DNA from: Deinococcus humi
Lineage (GTDB): Bacteria > Deinococcota > Deinococci > Deinococcales > Deinococcaceae
Reading direction: 5' to 3'
DNA length: 27,645 nucleotides
Assembly: GCF_014201875.1 (NCBI RefSeq)
Contig: NZ_JACHFL010000029.1
Span: 1-27,645 of the forward strand
The first letter of the stretch is position 1. Every line of letters starts with the position of its first letter. The position numbers and the translations under genes were made by a program. Positions 7,382-14,905 of this stretch are shown piece by piece. The notes beneath the pieces are model-generated. The model was not told the DNA's origin. It did not search any database and was given only the letters and a program-made list of their open reading frames with translations.

Positions 7382-9307
7382 TTAGGGCTCGTTGAACACG
7401 TTATCGGGGTTGTTGCCGGTGACGCTGCCGCCGGGCTGGGCGTAGGTGGCCCGTTTGGAGTTGAACACGCCGCCACCGCTGCGCGGCGCGGTGTTGCCCG
7501 TCACGCTGCCGCTGGAGATGGTCAGTTTGCCGTCGTTGAAGAAGCCACCGCCCACGTTCCCGTCTGTGGCCTTGTTGCCGCTCACCGTGGCTCCAGATAG
7601 TGCGAACTGTCCGCCGGGACTGTTTTCGTATGCGCCGCCCACAAAGACACCGCCGCCGTACCACGCGGTGTTGTCCTTGATGCTGCCGCCGCTGGCCGTG
7701 AAGGTGGAGCTGGCGTACATCTGCACGCCGCCGCCGCTGCCCTGTCCATCGCCCTTCCCTGTTACCGTGTTGCTGCTAATCTCGCCGCCGGTCATGGTGA
7801 CCTGTCCGCCTACCACCAGGCCGCCGCCGGTACGCAGCGCACTGTTGCCGCTGATCGCACCGCCCGAGAGGGTTAGCTTGCCGTTGCTGAACACGCGGAC
7901 GCCGCCGCCGCCGTCGGTGCTGCCGGTGGCCTTGTTGTTGCTGATCACACCGCCCTCAATGGTGCTGTTGGTGCCGCCGCCCAAGCTGATGCCGCCGCCT
8001 GTATTAACTGTGGTGTTCCCCGTGACGGTCCCGCCGGTCATGGTCAGGATGGTACGGCTGACCGAGATGCCGCCGCCGTCTTCACCGGACGAATTGCCCT
8101 TCACGGTGGCGGTGCCGCCGAAGGTCACGGTGGAATTGGTGGCGCGACTGGCGGGGGTGATCAGCAGCAGGCCGCCGCCACTCTTGGATGCCGTATTGCC
8201 CTCGAAGGTGCCGCCCGTGATGCTGGCATTCCTGTACACGACGAAGCCGCCGCCATACGAAGCCATGTTGCCCTTGACCGTGCCGCCCGTCATGGTGAGA
8301 TCGCCGTTCGTCCACATCCCTCCGCCCACGCCGGCGTTCATCGTGTCGGTCAGTCGGTTGTTTTCGATGCTGCCACCACTCATAGTGATCTTCGGCTGGA
8401 CCAGGTTGCCTTGCGCGTCCAGGGTGGACTGCACCGTGATCCCGCCGCCAAAATAGGACGCTGTATTCCCGCTGACGCTGCCGCCCGTGATGGTCACCTC
8501 GCCGTTGCTGTAGATGCCGCCGCCTGCGCTGCCGGTCGTGTTTGTCTCGGTCTGGACCACCGGGGCGGTCACGGTATTGCCGTCGACCTTGCCACCACTG
8601 ATCGTCGTGGCGCTGCCCACCCCACCGTAGATGCCACCGCCAGAGTAGGTGGCTGTATTCGTGCTGACGCTGCCCGCTTCCACTTCCAACGTGCCCTTGT
8701 TGAAGATGCCGCCGCCCCCACCGCTGCTCTCCTCCTTGTTCTCTGGCAGCACTTGCGCCGTGTTGCCCGTCACATTGCTGTTTCCCTTGAGGGTCAGCGT
8801 TCCCCCTTTGAGGTTGGCAATGCCGCCGCCCATGTTGGCCTTGCCACCCGTCACGGTGGTGCCGTCCAGCGTCAGCGTGCCCTCGTTGACCAGCACGCCG
8901 CCGTAGGTCGCCACGGTCAGCTCCTGTTGGCCGACATTTGCGAGCGTGATGGGTGCTCCCGTGCCGCCCTTCAGTGTGCCGCCGGTGATGGTCACCGTGA
9001 CACCGCTGGGGATTTCCAGGGCGCGGCCCTTACTATTCGCATCAATGACGCTACTGCCCAGGTTCAGCGTCACGCTTTTGGTGACTTTGAGTGGGCCGAC
9101 CAGAGTGATTGTGCCGGAGTCGAGCCTGAGGGTGTCTCCTGCCCCGGCGCTGTCCAGCAATTCGCGAAGGGTGCCTGGGCCGCTGTCGGCGGTGCTGGTG
9201 ATGGGCGTGCCGGGCGGTGGATTGACGGTGCCGCCACCCCCACAGGCTGCCAGCAGCAAGGACAGGGACAGTAATGGAAGACCGAGCCGGACCAGTGGTG
9301 CGTTCAT
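7382..9307 (-). CDS. Repeat-rich surface lipoprotein, right-handed beta-helix type
   Basis: The protein has 641 residues from the ATG at 9305-9307, which follows a GAGGGGG ribosome-binding site. Earlier in-frame codons add 16 residues ahead of the signal peptide. Residues 1-22 form a lipoprotein signal ending in LLLAAC, with Cys22 as the lipidation site, followed by GGGG. From about residue 85 to the end, short units recur at roughly 20-40 residue spacing: 'TMTGGTVxGN' / 'SGGGI' / 'ITGGSVSGNTA'. This is the GG[A/G]-I and GN-T pattern of chlamydial Pmp-like and other right-handed parallel beta-helix proteins. A rigid, cell-surface-anchored adhesin or structural fibre is inferred. Gly/Thr/Ser codons dominate. 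No C-terminal autotransporter barrel is visible. Confidence 0.82.
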   Translation of the reverse strand: MNAPLVRLGLPLLSLSLLLAACGGGGTVNPPPGTPITSTADSGPGTLRELLDSAGAGDTLRLDSGTITLVGPLKVTKSVTLNLGSSVIDANSKGRALEIPSGVTVTITGGTLKGGTGAPITLANVGQQELTVATYGGVLVNEGTLTLDGTTVTGGKANMGGGIANLKGGTLTLKGNSNVTGNTAQVLPENKEESSGGGGGIFNKGTLEVEAGSVSTNTATYSGGGIYGGVGSATTISGGKVDGNTVTAPVVQTETNTTGSAGGGIYSNGEVTITGGSVSGNTASYFGGGITVQSTLDAQGNLVQPKITMSGGSIENNRLTDTMNAGVGGGMWTNGDLTMTGGTVKGNMASYGGGFVVYRNASITGGTFEGNTASKSGGGLLLITPASRATNSTVTFGGTATVKGNSSGEDGGGISVSRTILTMTGGTVTGNTTVNTGGGISLGGGTNSTIEGGVISNNKATGSTDGGGGVRVFSNGKLTLSGGAISGNSALRTGGGLVVGGQVTMTGGEISSNTVTGKGDGQGSGGGVQMYASSTFTASGGSIKDNTAWYGGGVFVGGAYENSPGGQFALSGATVSGNKATDGNVGGGFFNDGKLTISSGSVTGNTAPRSGGGVFNSKRATYAQPGGSVTGNNPDNVFNEP

Positions 9308-9544
9308 AGGGACCCCCTCTGCCCCGGAAGGTGACGGAGGGAGGGGTAGCACCACCCGCCACCATCAAGGGTGAAGCGAGTGTGAAGGAGAGGGTGTCAA
9401 TTCGGCGTCAACGTCCAGCGCCGTCAGGACTGTGGACCTCTGCCTGCGTCGTCAGGGGCGCCCGAGAATCGGATACAGGCGGACTTTGATCTGCAAAGAT
9501 CTCTTCCCAGCGGCCTTATCTCCCCTGTACTTTCAGGTGACCCC

Positions 9545-10066
9545 ATGACGAGAGCTTGGTCGTGTGCCGTCCTTGGCCCCCACGTCTGCTCCATCACAGC
9601 GCTCCCCTTCAGCCGCGTTCCCGCAAAGCTGCGGTCCTGTTATCTATTCTCGCTCTGGATGGCTCTACGCCACAAGAAACCCTGGCCTCGCCCCTGTGGG
9701 AATAGGACCGCCATCATACCCGCCAGAGCCTGCACGCCACCCTCAGCAGCTTTGTACCGTTACTCAGCGACACATCGCTCCTCCGCCATGACGCCCGCAC
9801 CACCTACCACCTCGGTTTGCAGCTGACCGGCATCAAGGCTCAGCAGCTGCAAACCGAGGAGCCGGCCACTTTCTTCTTGTCTTGTCGTGGCCAGGCGCTT
9901 TCCCGTCGGGGTTGACCATCCGCGACAGTCCTGCCCGGAACGAGTGGCACTCCCGGTGGGAGACACAGCTCATGCACCGCTACCTGGAATGGGCGTTCGC
10001 CCTGGTTGGCGCGGCCCTCCGGAACGGCCGGCCGACTGAGGCCGTCCACTTACCCGCCCACACCTC
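9545..10066 (+). pseudogene. Decayed BTAD-type transcriptional regulator
   Basis: Pieces of one protein family appear in order across frames. First comes SCAVLGPH near 9560, then RSRKAAVLLSILALDGSTPQ and ETLASPLW, then an in-frame TAG at 9703-9705. RQSLHATLSSFVPLLSDTSL follows, and after a one-base shift near 9905 LTIRDSPARNEWHSRWETQL and HRYLEWAFALVGAALRNGRP. This order (winged-helix 'RK..LLA.LAL.G...R..LA.LLW....ARQSL', then BTAD 'F....D...F..W....R....L.WA..L...GR..EA') is the N-terminal half of BTAD/SARP-like regulators. With at least one stop and two frameshifts it cannot encode a working protein. An intact paralogue follows directly. Confidence 0.6.
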
Positions 10067-10070
10067 TGAA

Positions 10071-10099
10071 ATGAAAAGTTCAGCGCGTTTATGTAAAAT
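10071..10099 (+). promoter_or_regulatory. Candidate promoter of the BTAD regulator
   Basis: ATGAAA (10071-10076) and TAAAAT (10094-10099) are separated by 17 bp and match 4 of 6 and 5 of 6 bases of the sigma-70 consensus. They sit in a locally AT-rich stretch at the end of the decayed paralogue. Transcription from here would give a leader of about 80 bases before the GTG at 10188. Confidence 0.4.
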
Positions 10100-10187
10100 G
10101 TCTTATTTAAGCATTTTCAGCTTGCGTACGGGGCTTCGAGATGTCCTCCCAAGTCTTCTCAAATCCATTATCAGAGGAACGTTCAAG

Positions 10188-11912
10188 GTGTCCCAGTCGA
10201 ACTTCACGCAGCCTATGGCATCAAGCGAGGAGCTTCTTCCCTTACCAGGCGTTCACTTGCGGCTGCTAGGGCCACCTCGCCTTTTCGTGGATGGAAAAGA
10301 GGTCAGTTGCGGAAGCGGCGCGCTCAGTGTATTGGCGGTGCTCGCACTTGATGGGCCCTCGACACGGCTGCGCCTCGCAGATCTCCTGTGGGCAAAAGAA
10401 ACGAAAAGAGCGTTACACAGTCTGCGGGCCGCTCTGTCCAGTCTCCGTAAAGTTCTAGGCGCGCATGCAAGTCTTCTGCAGGAGATGGGCAGCCTCCTCA
10501 GACTCAACCCGTCACGCATTGAAATCGATGTCTTAAATTCTCCTCGCAATTCCGAAGCGCTCCTGAGCTACTGGCACGAATTTATGGCTGGCCTGCGCTA
10601 CAAGGACAACGAGGCCTGGCTCGACTGGGCAGATCAATCGGAAGCTCGGCTGCTTGAAGCCCATCTCCAGGCACTCCTCGAGTGTGCGGTGACAGGCACT
10701 GCAGAACAGGCAACGAAGTGCTTGCGTCGCGCCCTTGATCTCGCACCTGACCACCCTAAGGTTCTCGCACGCTGGGCTGCGCACCAGAATGCGCAATCTG
10801 GCCCAAGCGAGGAAGAGTTGTTGCGTGCACTCGAGAGCGTGACCCAGCAATTGTGGCTCAGCGCTCAAGAAGGAAGGGGACGCCAAGAGGCAGAGAGCGA
10901 AGAAGACGTTCGTCAGCATCGATCTGCCTTGCTCGATAGCTTCGGTCGCAAAATGCCTGTTGCCTTCGTTCCCCGCAGACCGCTCGAGGCCACCGAATGG
11001 AGCAGGGAAGTGCTCAGCACCTACCAACTGCGCGACCATGCGGGTGCAGAGTGGGCAGCGCGTCAGCTCCTGAAGCGGTACTCGAAGGGGCTGCCTGCCG
11101 CGCTCGCCCTTGATGTCCTCGCCAACCTCGCTATTGACCAGGGGCAATATCACCGCGGACGTCAATACGCGGAGAGGGCGCTCACCCTCGTTTCCGAACC
11201 GACGAGTGAGGTCGCGTTCACGGCCGCGTATAGCAACGTGATGATGGGTCTGCATGGACGTGCGACAGAAATCGCGCATTCTGCGCTCAAGACGCTACCA
11301 GTGCACGATTCGCCCGCAATGCTTTACGGCATTCTGGCGCGCGTGAACGACGCGACGCAACACTACAAGGCCGCTCGGCACTGGCATGAGTTGGCCTTGC
11401 AAGCGGCGTACGAGCACGATGATCCGTTCGTTCTGCCACAGGTGATTTCGTTCATGCTGTGGCATTTCAACATCACGGGTGAACCGGATCGTAGTCTCCA
11501 GCTTGCCCATGAAGGCGCTGCGTACGGTTCACCTAACTTCTCCTTGCATCTCGTCAACGCCACCGGATTTTCTCATCTTTTGAAGCGAGACTTCGAAACG
11601 GCTTACGAAGCTCTCGCGCCACAACGCGAAGGTGCCAACGTCACGCTGTCAGCGACATCATTGACCTGTAGCGCTCTGGCACTGCATAGGATGGGACAGC
11701 AGCAGGAGGCAGAGATTGCCCTCAGAACCGCATTAGAGCTCCTGCCCCTGACGGAGAACGGCAACGTGAAGTACGAGTGGGCTGCGGCTGCCCTGACGCT
11801 GGATCCGCTCCAGTGGGAGACGCAGGCACAGCAATGCGTGGAGGGCGTGGTGTCGAGCGACCCAACCGTGCCGCAGTGGTACGAGCGGCTCAAGGCGCTG
11901 CGATTAAAGTAA
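10188..11912 (+). CDS. BTAD-domain transcriptional regulator with TPR-like C-terminus
   Basis: The protein has 574 residues from GTG 10188 (AGAGGA 9 bases upstream). ATG 10215 is an alternative. The frame stays open further upstream, but that part belongs to the decayed paralogue. Residues about 20-105 are an OmpR/BTAD-type winged helix: LRLLGPPRLFVDGKEV, then LSVLAVLALDGPSTRLRLAD followed by LLW, then HSLRAALSSLRKVLG. Residues about 115-215 fit the BTAD all-helical domain. The rest is helical, TPR-like repeats (for example 'AALALDVLANLAIDQGQYHR', 'ALTLVSEP'). Family members bind direct repeats at promoters and activate transcription. No ATPase domain is present, so it is the small form. Its targets are unknown, and the divergent lipoprotein gene is a candidate. 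Confidence 0.78.
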   Translation: MSQSNFTQPMASSEELLPLPGVHLRLLGPPRLFVDGKEVSCGSGALSVLAVLALDGPSTRLRLADLLWAKETKRALHSLRAALSSLRKVLGAHASLLQEMGSLLRLNPSRIEIDVLNSPRNSEALLSYWHEFMAGLRYKDNEAWLDWADQSEARLLEAHLQALLECAVTGTAEQATKCLRRALDLAPDHPKVLARWAAHQNAQSGPSEEELLRALESVTQQLWLSAQEGRGRQEAESEEDVRQHRSALLDSFGRKMPVAFVPRRPLEATEWSREVLSTYQLRDHAGAEWAARQLLKRYSKGLPAALALDVLANLAIDQGQYHRGRQYAERALTLVSEPTSEVAFTAAYSNVMMGLHGRATEIAHSALKTLPVHDSPAMLYGILARVNDATQHYKAARHWHELALQAAYEHDDPFVLPQVISFMLWHFNITGEPDRSLQLAHEGAAYGSPNFSLHLVNATGFSHLLKRDFETAYEALAPQREGANVTLSATSLTCSALALHRMGQQQEAEIALRTALELLPLTENGNVKYEWAAAALTLDPLQWETQAQQCVEGVVSSDPTVPQWYERLKALRLK

Positions 11913-11938
11913 CCTCTACGACTTGCCGGGGCGCGCGC

Positions 11939-12724
11939 GTGAGCGTCAACACCCTGGAGGCTTACCGCACAGGCCTCAATACCTTTCTGGCCTGGGCAGG
12001 TCCGGCGGGCGTCAGCCTGCTCCGTCCTGGGCCAAACACGGGCTTCCGGTACGTCCGTCATCTGGAAGGCGCGGGCCTCGCCCCCAGCAGCGTGCGCGTG
12101 CACCTGAGTGCGGGCAAGGCTTTGTATGCCGCCTTGCGCTGGAGGGGAGCATGTGAGGCTGCACCCTCCCTGGACGTGCGGGCCGCCAGCGATCCGGTGC
12201 CCCGGTGGGAAAAGCGCAAACCCTACTCCACCGAAGATGTGGCGTTGCTGCTGCGGCATGCGGGAGTCCAGGACGCGGTGATCGTCGTGCTCGGCGCACA
12301 CGTGGGGCTGCGGGCGACGGAGATGACGACGCTGCTCAGAAGGGAATTGCGCCTTGATGCGCCCGAGCCATATCTGACCGTGACCGGCAAGCGGCAACGC
12401 CGCCAGGAGGTGGCACTCTCCCCTACTGCCGTCGAGGCGCTGCGAACATTGCTGGCTGCGACGCCCAACTATGGCCCTCGCGTGCTGACCATCCATACCC
12501 ATCAGAGCGTGGAGAATGCCTTGAAGCGGCTGTGCCAGGAGGCGGGCGTGCGCTATGCGGGGCGCGAGGTTCACGGCCTACGTCACATCGCGGGCACCCC
12601 GATCTACAGCGAAAGTGGGGATCTGCTGGCCGTGCGGGACCACCTGCGCCACCGCACCGTCGACAGCAGTGAGATTTACGTGGACTACGCGCGGGCGGGC
12701 AAGAAGGCAGTCCGTTACTGGTAA
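11939..12724 (+). CDS. Tyrosine recombinase lacking its N-terminal end
   Basis: Family homology begins near 11921, nine bases after the regulator's stop. The first plausible start is GTG 11939 (VSVNTLEAYRTGLNTFLAWA), giving 261 residues. Compared with the intact recombinase at 940-1929, roughly 55 N-terminal residues are missing, including the 'LWTLTEAYLT' block. The open frame extending back to 11777 overlaps the regulator out of frame and has no family character. The catalytic domain is complete: R in GLRATEM, K in TGKRQRRQ, H and R in HGLRHIAGT, H in LRHRTVD and Y in EIYVDY. It may be a 5'-truncated remnant or a working short form. It converges on parB. Confidence 0.68.
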   Translation: MSVNTLEAYRTGLNTFLAWAGPAGVSLLRPGPNTGFRYVRHLEGAGLAPSSVRVHLSAGKALYAALRWRGACEAAPSLDVRAASDPVPRWEKRKPYSTEDVALLLRHAGVQDAVIVVLGAHVGLRATEMTTLLRRELRLDAPEPYLTVTGKRQRRQEVALSPTAVEALRTLLAATPNYGPRVLTIHTHQSVENALKRLCQEAGVRYAGREVHGLRHIAGTPIYSESGDLLAVRDHLRHRTVDSSEIYVDYARAGKKAVRYW

Positions 12725-12817
12725 GGGTGCTGGTATAACCCCAGGGAGTGGCGCTCCTGTGGCCGACGTTACACCGCCACCCTTCCCCGCTGAGCGTTTG
12801 CGGCCTCCTCTCCCCTG

Positions 12818-13717
12818 TTACTCCTTGAGAAGCTGCTCGACCTCCTGTAACAACTTCCTGAGTCGTGTCTGTTTGCGGGCGTCCAGCGCGCCCACCCGGC
12901 GCGGTGCGGCCAGCTTAAGGACCCGCCGCGTTTCCTGCACAAGATCACCCGGTTCTGAGGGCGCTGGGGCGGTCCGTCCGGCCAGGAGCGCAGCCTCCAC
13001 ATCGCGCACCCCCCATTCCCCAGACTCGACGCGGGGGAGCCACTCGGCCTGCTGCTCGGTGCTCGCCCGCCGCAGCAGCCGTACGGCGTTGAATGGTGCC
13101 CCACGTTGAATGGCCGCTCTCAGTTCATCGGGCAAGTCTAAGAGCGGCAGGTAATGCTTGGCAAAGCTCAGACGCGTCAAATTTCGTCCCAGCACGCCTA
13201 AGGCCTCCTCCAGGGCCGCGCTGACCTCAGCCGACGGTTCTCCTCGGCCCGTGATCTGTGACCGCACCTCCTCCGGCGACTGCCCCAGGCTCAGGCCCAT
13301 CAAGGTTAGGGCCACGCTGGCCACCTCGTACGCGTTCAGGTCCTGGCGTTCCAGGTTCTCGCGCAGGCCGTACAGCCGCGCCTGCTCGTCCGTGGCTTCC
13401 CTCACCATCACTGGGACCTCGGCCAGACCCGCGCGTTCGGCGGCCCGCCAGCGCCGCTCGCCCGCAATCAGCTCGAAGCCTCCTCCGGTAACCGGCCGGG
13501 CCAGCAGGGGTTGCAGAACGCCATTGGCCGCGATGTCCTGGGCCAGGCTGTCCAGATCGTTCAGGTCCATCCTCGCCTGGAACGGCGAGGGTCGCAGGTC
13601 CCCGAGCGCCACGTACTGCACGGGCGGGCGGCTGCGCTGCACACTCTGGATATCCTCGTGGACGGCCTGCGTGCGCTTGAGGGCCGCCTGCATGCCCGCG
13701 CTGAGCTTGCGGCTCAT
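12818..13717 (-). CDS. parB: ParB-family chromosome/plasmid partition protein
   Basis: The protein has 299 residues and the standard ParB layout. The N-terminal ParB/sulfiredoxin CTPase domain holds the CTP box FELIAGERRWRAAERAG (GERRWRA at 86-92) and ENLERQDLNAYEVA (from residue 120). The central DNA-binding domain follows, then a C-terminal coiled, basic dimerisation segment (RKQTRLRKLLQEVEQLLKE). ParB loads at parS, spreads as a CTP clamp and stimulates ParA ATPase to segregate the replicon. The ATG lies inside the parA stop (ATGA overlap at 13714-13717), so the two genes are translationally coupled. The central helix-turn-helix is less clear than in chromosomal ParB, which is usual for secondary replicons. 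Confidence 0.93.
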   Translation of the reverse strand: MSRKLSAGMQAALKRTQAVHEDIQSVQRSRPPVQYVALGDLRPSPFQARMDLNDLDSLAQDIAANGVLQPLLARPVTGGGFELIAGERRWRAAERAGLAEVPVMVREATDEQARLYGLRENLERQDLNAYEVASVALTLMGLSLGQSPEEVRSQITGRGEPSAEVSAALEEALGVLGRNLTRLSFAKHYLPLLDLPDELRAAIQRGAPFNAVRLLRRASTEQQAEWLPRVESGEWGVRDVEAALLAGRTAPAPSEPGDLVQETRRVLKLAAPRRVGALDARKQTRLRKLLQEVEQLLKE

Positions 13718-14649
13718 ACGCTGTGCCCGATGCGTGAAAGCAGCGTCTGAACCACGGCCTGGACCTCGCGCCGGGCTTCCGAGTCCGGGGCATTGACGCC
13801 TACTGGCTCTCCAATCGGCTGGCAGCGGTTGTAGATGGCCGGGCGGTACGTCAACGGCCCCGCCAGTTCTGATCCCAGCACCTGCTGAAAGACCTCGTGC
13901 GTTTCCTTGCTGTGCGCGGTGTTCTCCATCTGGGTCACCAGGTACATGGCCACCCGCAGGCGTGGGTTGGTCCGCGTGTATTCGCCGAGCATCTCGCGCA
14001 GGCCGTCCAGGGCCACCAGGCCCTTGTAGCGGGCAGGCACCGGCACGATCACCCAGTCGGCGGCATTCGCCGCGTTGGCGGTCAGCTTGCCCAAACTCGG
14101 CGGCGGATCAATCAGGACGAAGTCGTAGGCCCCGCTGGCACGGACGGCGTCGATGGCTGAGCGCAGCCGGCCCTCGGCGTTTGTGTAGCCGGGGAGCCTG
14201 GCGTCCGTGCGTGCGAGCGCTAGGTGGCTGGGGATCAAATCCATGCCATGTACCCGGTACGGCTCTGGCAGCGGCGCGTAATCCTCCAGCACCGGCTGCA
14301 AGCTGCGCTCAACTGGTGCGTCGTGCACACCCAGCCACGTGGTCAGGTTGGCCTGCGGATCGATGTCGAGCAGCAGCACCCGGTACCCCAGTTCGGTCAG
14401 TTCGTACCCGATGTCGCGCACACTGCTGGTCTTGGCCGCGCCGCCCGCATGGTTGAACGCCATCAGAACGGTGGTGGTCTGTGCGCCGCGCTCAATGGCC
14501 TGCAGGTCCTCGACGGAGACCAGTCCGGCAACAGGTTTGCCATGCCGCGCCAGGGTCACAGGTTCGCCTGGGCGCAAATTTTTCACCTGCTGGCCGAGCT
14601 GGGTGTGGGCGGCGCTGATCGGGATAGACCGTTTGGGTTTTGCGCTCAT
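13714..14649 (-). CDS. parA: ParA partition ATPase fused to a Phd/YefM-like N-terminal domain
   Basis: The protein has 311 residues. Residues about 60-311 are a ParA/MinD-type ATPase: Walker A at 66-74 ([10 protein letters not shown]), Walker A' [10 protein letters not shown] at 92-101 and Walker [10 protein letters not shown] at 177-185. The signature lysine of the deviant Walker A ('KGG..KT') is Ala here, while the P-loop K73 is present. Residues about 8-54 ([20 protein letters not shown], then [20 protein letters not shown]) match Phd/YefM antitoxin N-termini, with strand, helix, 'G.PV.L.RHGKPVA.LV...D'. This short domain binds DNA and could replace the HTH that autoregulatory ParAs use. 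ParA moves the ParB-parS complex over the nucleoid. No separate toxin gene lies beside it. Confidence 0.92.
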   Translation of the reverse strand: MSAKPKRSIPISAAHTQLGQQVKNLRPGEPVTLARHGKPVAGLVSVEDLQAIERGAQTTTVLMAFNHAGGAAKTSSVRDIGYELTELGYRVLLLDIDPQANLTTWLGVHDAPVERSLQPVLEDYAPLPEPYRVHGMDLIPSHLALARTDARLPGYTNAEGRLRSAIDAVRASGAYDFVLIDPPPSLGKLTANAANAADWVIVPVPARYKGLVALDGLREMLGEYTRTNPRLRVAMYLVTQMENTAHSKETHEVFQQVLGSELAGPLTYRPAIYNRCQPIGEPVGVNAPDSEARREVQAVVQTLLSRIGHSV

Positions 14650-14655
14650 GCCCGT

Positions 14656-14684
14656 ATTTTGCTCAATCTAAGAAGCGAGCGCAA
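14656..14684 (-). promoter_or_regulatory. Candidate parAB promoter giving a leaderless message
   Basis: On the minus strand TTGCGC (14679-14684) and CAAAAT (14656-14661) are 17 bp apart. The ATG of parA begins 6 bases past the -10 hexamer, and no Shine-Dalgarno sequence fits between. Transcription would start at or next to the ATG. Leaderless messages are common in Deinococcus. The -35 match is weak. Confidence 0.4.
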
Positions 14685-14714
14685 CGTTTTGCCCAAAAGC
14701 GGTGTGTGGAGAGC

Positions 14715-14734
14715 GGGGAACAACGTTGTTCCCC
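14715..14734. promoter_or_regulatory. Perfect 20-bp palindrome, candidate parS or parA operator
   Basis: GGGGAACAACGTTGTTCCCC is a perfect palindrome centred at 14724/14725. It lies 65 bp upstream of the parA start and 30 bp upstream of the candidate -35. The inner AACGTT recurs at 14683-14688, within the -35 region. A single strong palindrome beside parAB is the normal position for a centromere (ParB site) or a ParA operator. It does not match the classic parS sequence TGTTTCACGTGAAACA, so specificity is inferred from position only. Confidence 0.6.
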
Positions 14735-14905
14735 AGATGCTCATTGCTTAGTCGAAACGTCTAGGACACCTAATGCTGGTCCCAGATCAGAGGGAATGTG
14801 ACCTCACTTATCATGAAGCTGTAGCAGGTTTTCGCGGAGGCCAGGATCTGGAGGGGTGCGACGCAGGTTCTGCAAGGTGGCTTTAAGGCTGCTTGAACCA
14901 GGGTA

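Noticed and set aside
7446..9274. Long plus-strand frames opposite the beta-helix lipoprotein
   Set aside because: Low-complexity Pro/Leu/Val or Ala-rich products mirror the Gly/Thr repeat codons of the real gene; no start signals or domains.
7382..9307. CRISPR-like or tandem DNA repeats
   Set aside because: The repetition is at protein level (Gly-rich units of varying length) without constant repeat-spacer spacing.
10089..10110. Possible radiation/desiccation response motif (TTATG..) upstream of the BTAD regulator
   Set aside because: Only the left TTATG arm fits; the right arm CATAA is not present in the expected position, so the palindrome is not formed.
11603..12574. Minus-strand frame of 323 codons opposite the regulator end and the recombinase
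   Set aside because: It overlaps two genes with clear family motifs on the other strand and shows no recognisable domain.
14804..14905. Minus-strand open stretch reading ATLQNLRRTPPDPGLREN before a TGA
   Set aside because: It shares the frame of the stop of the secreted gene upstream and has no start codon. It may be a C-terminal remnant of a lost gene, but I recognise no family.
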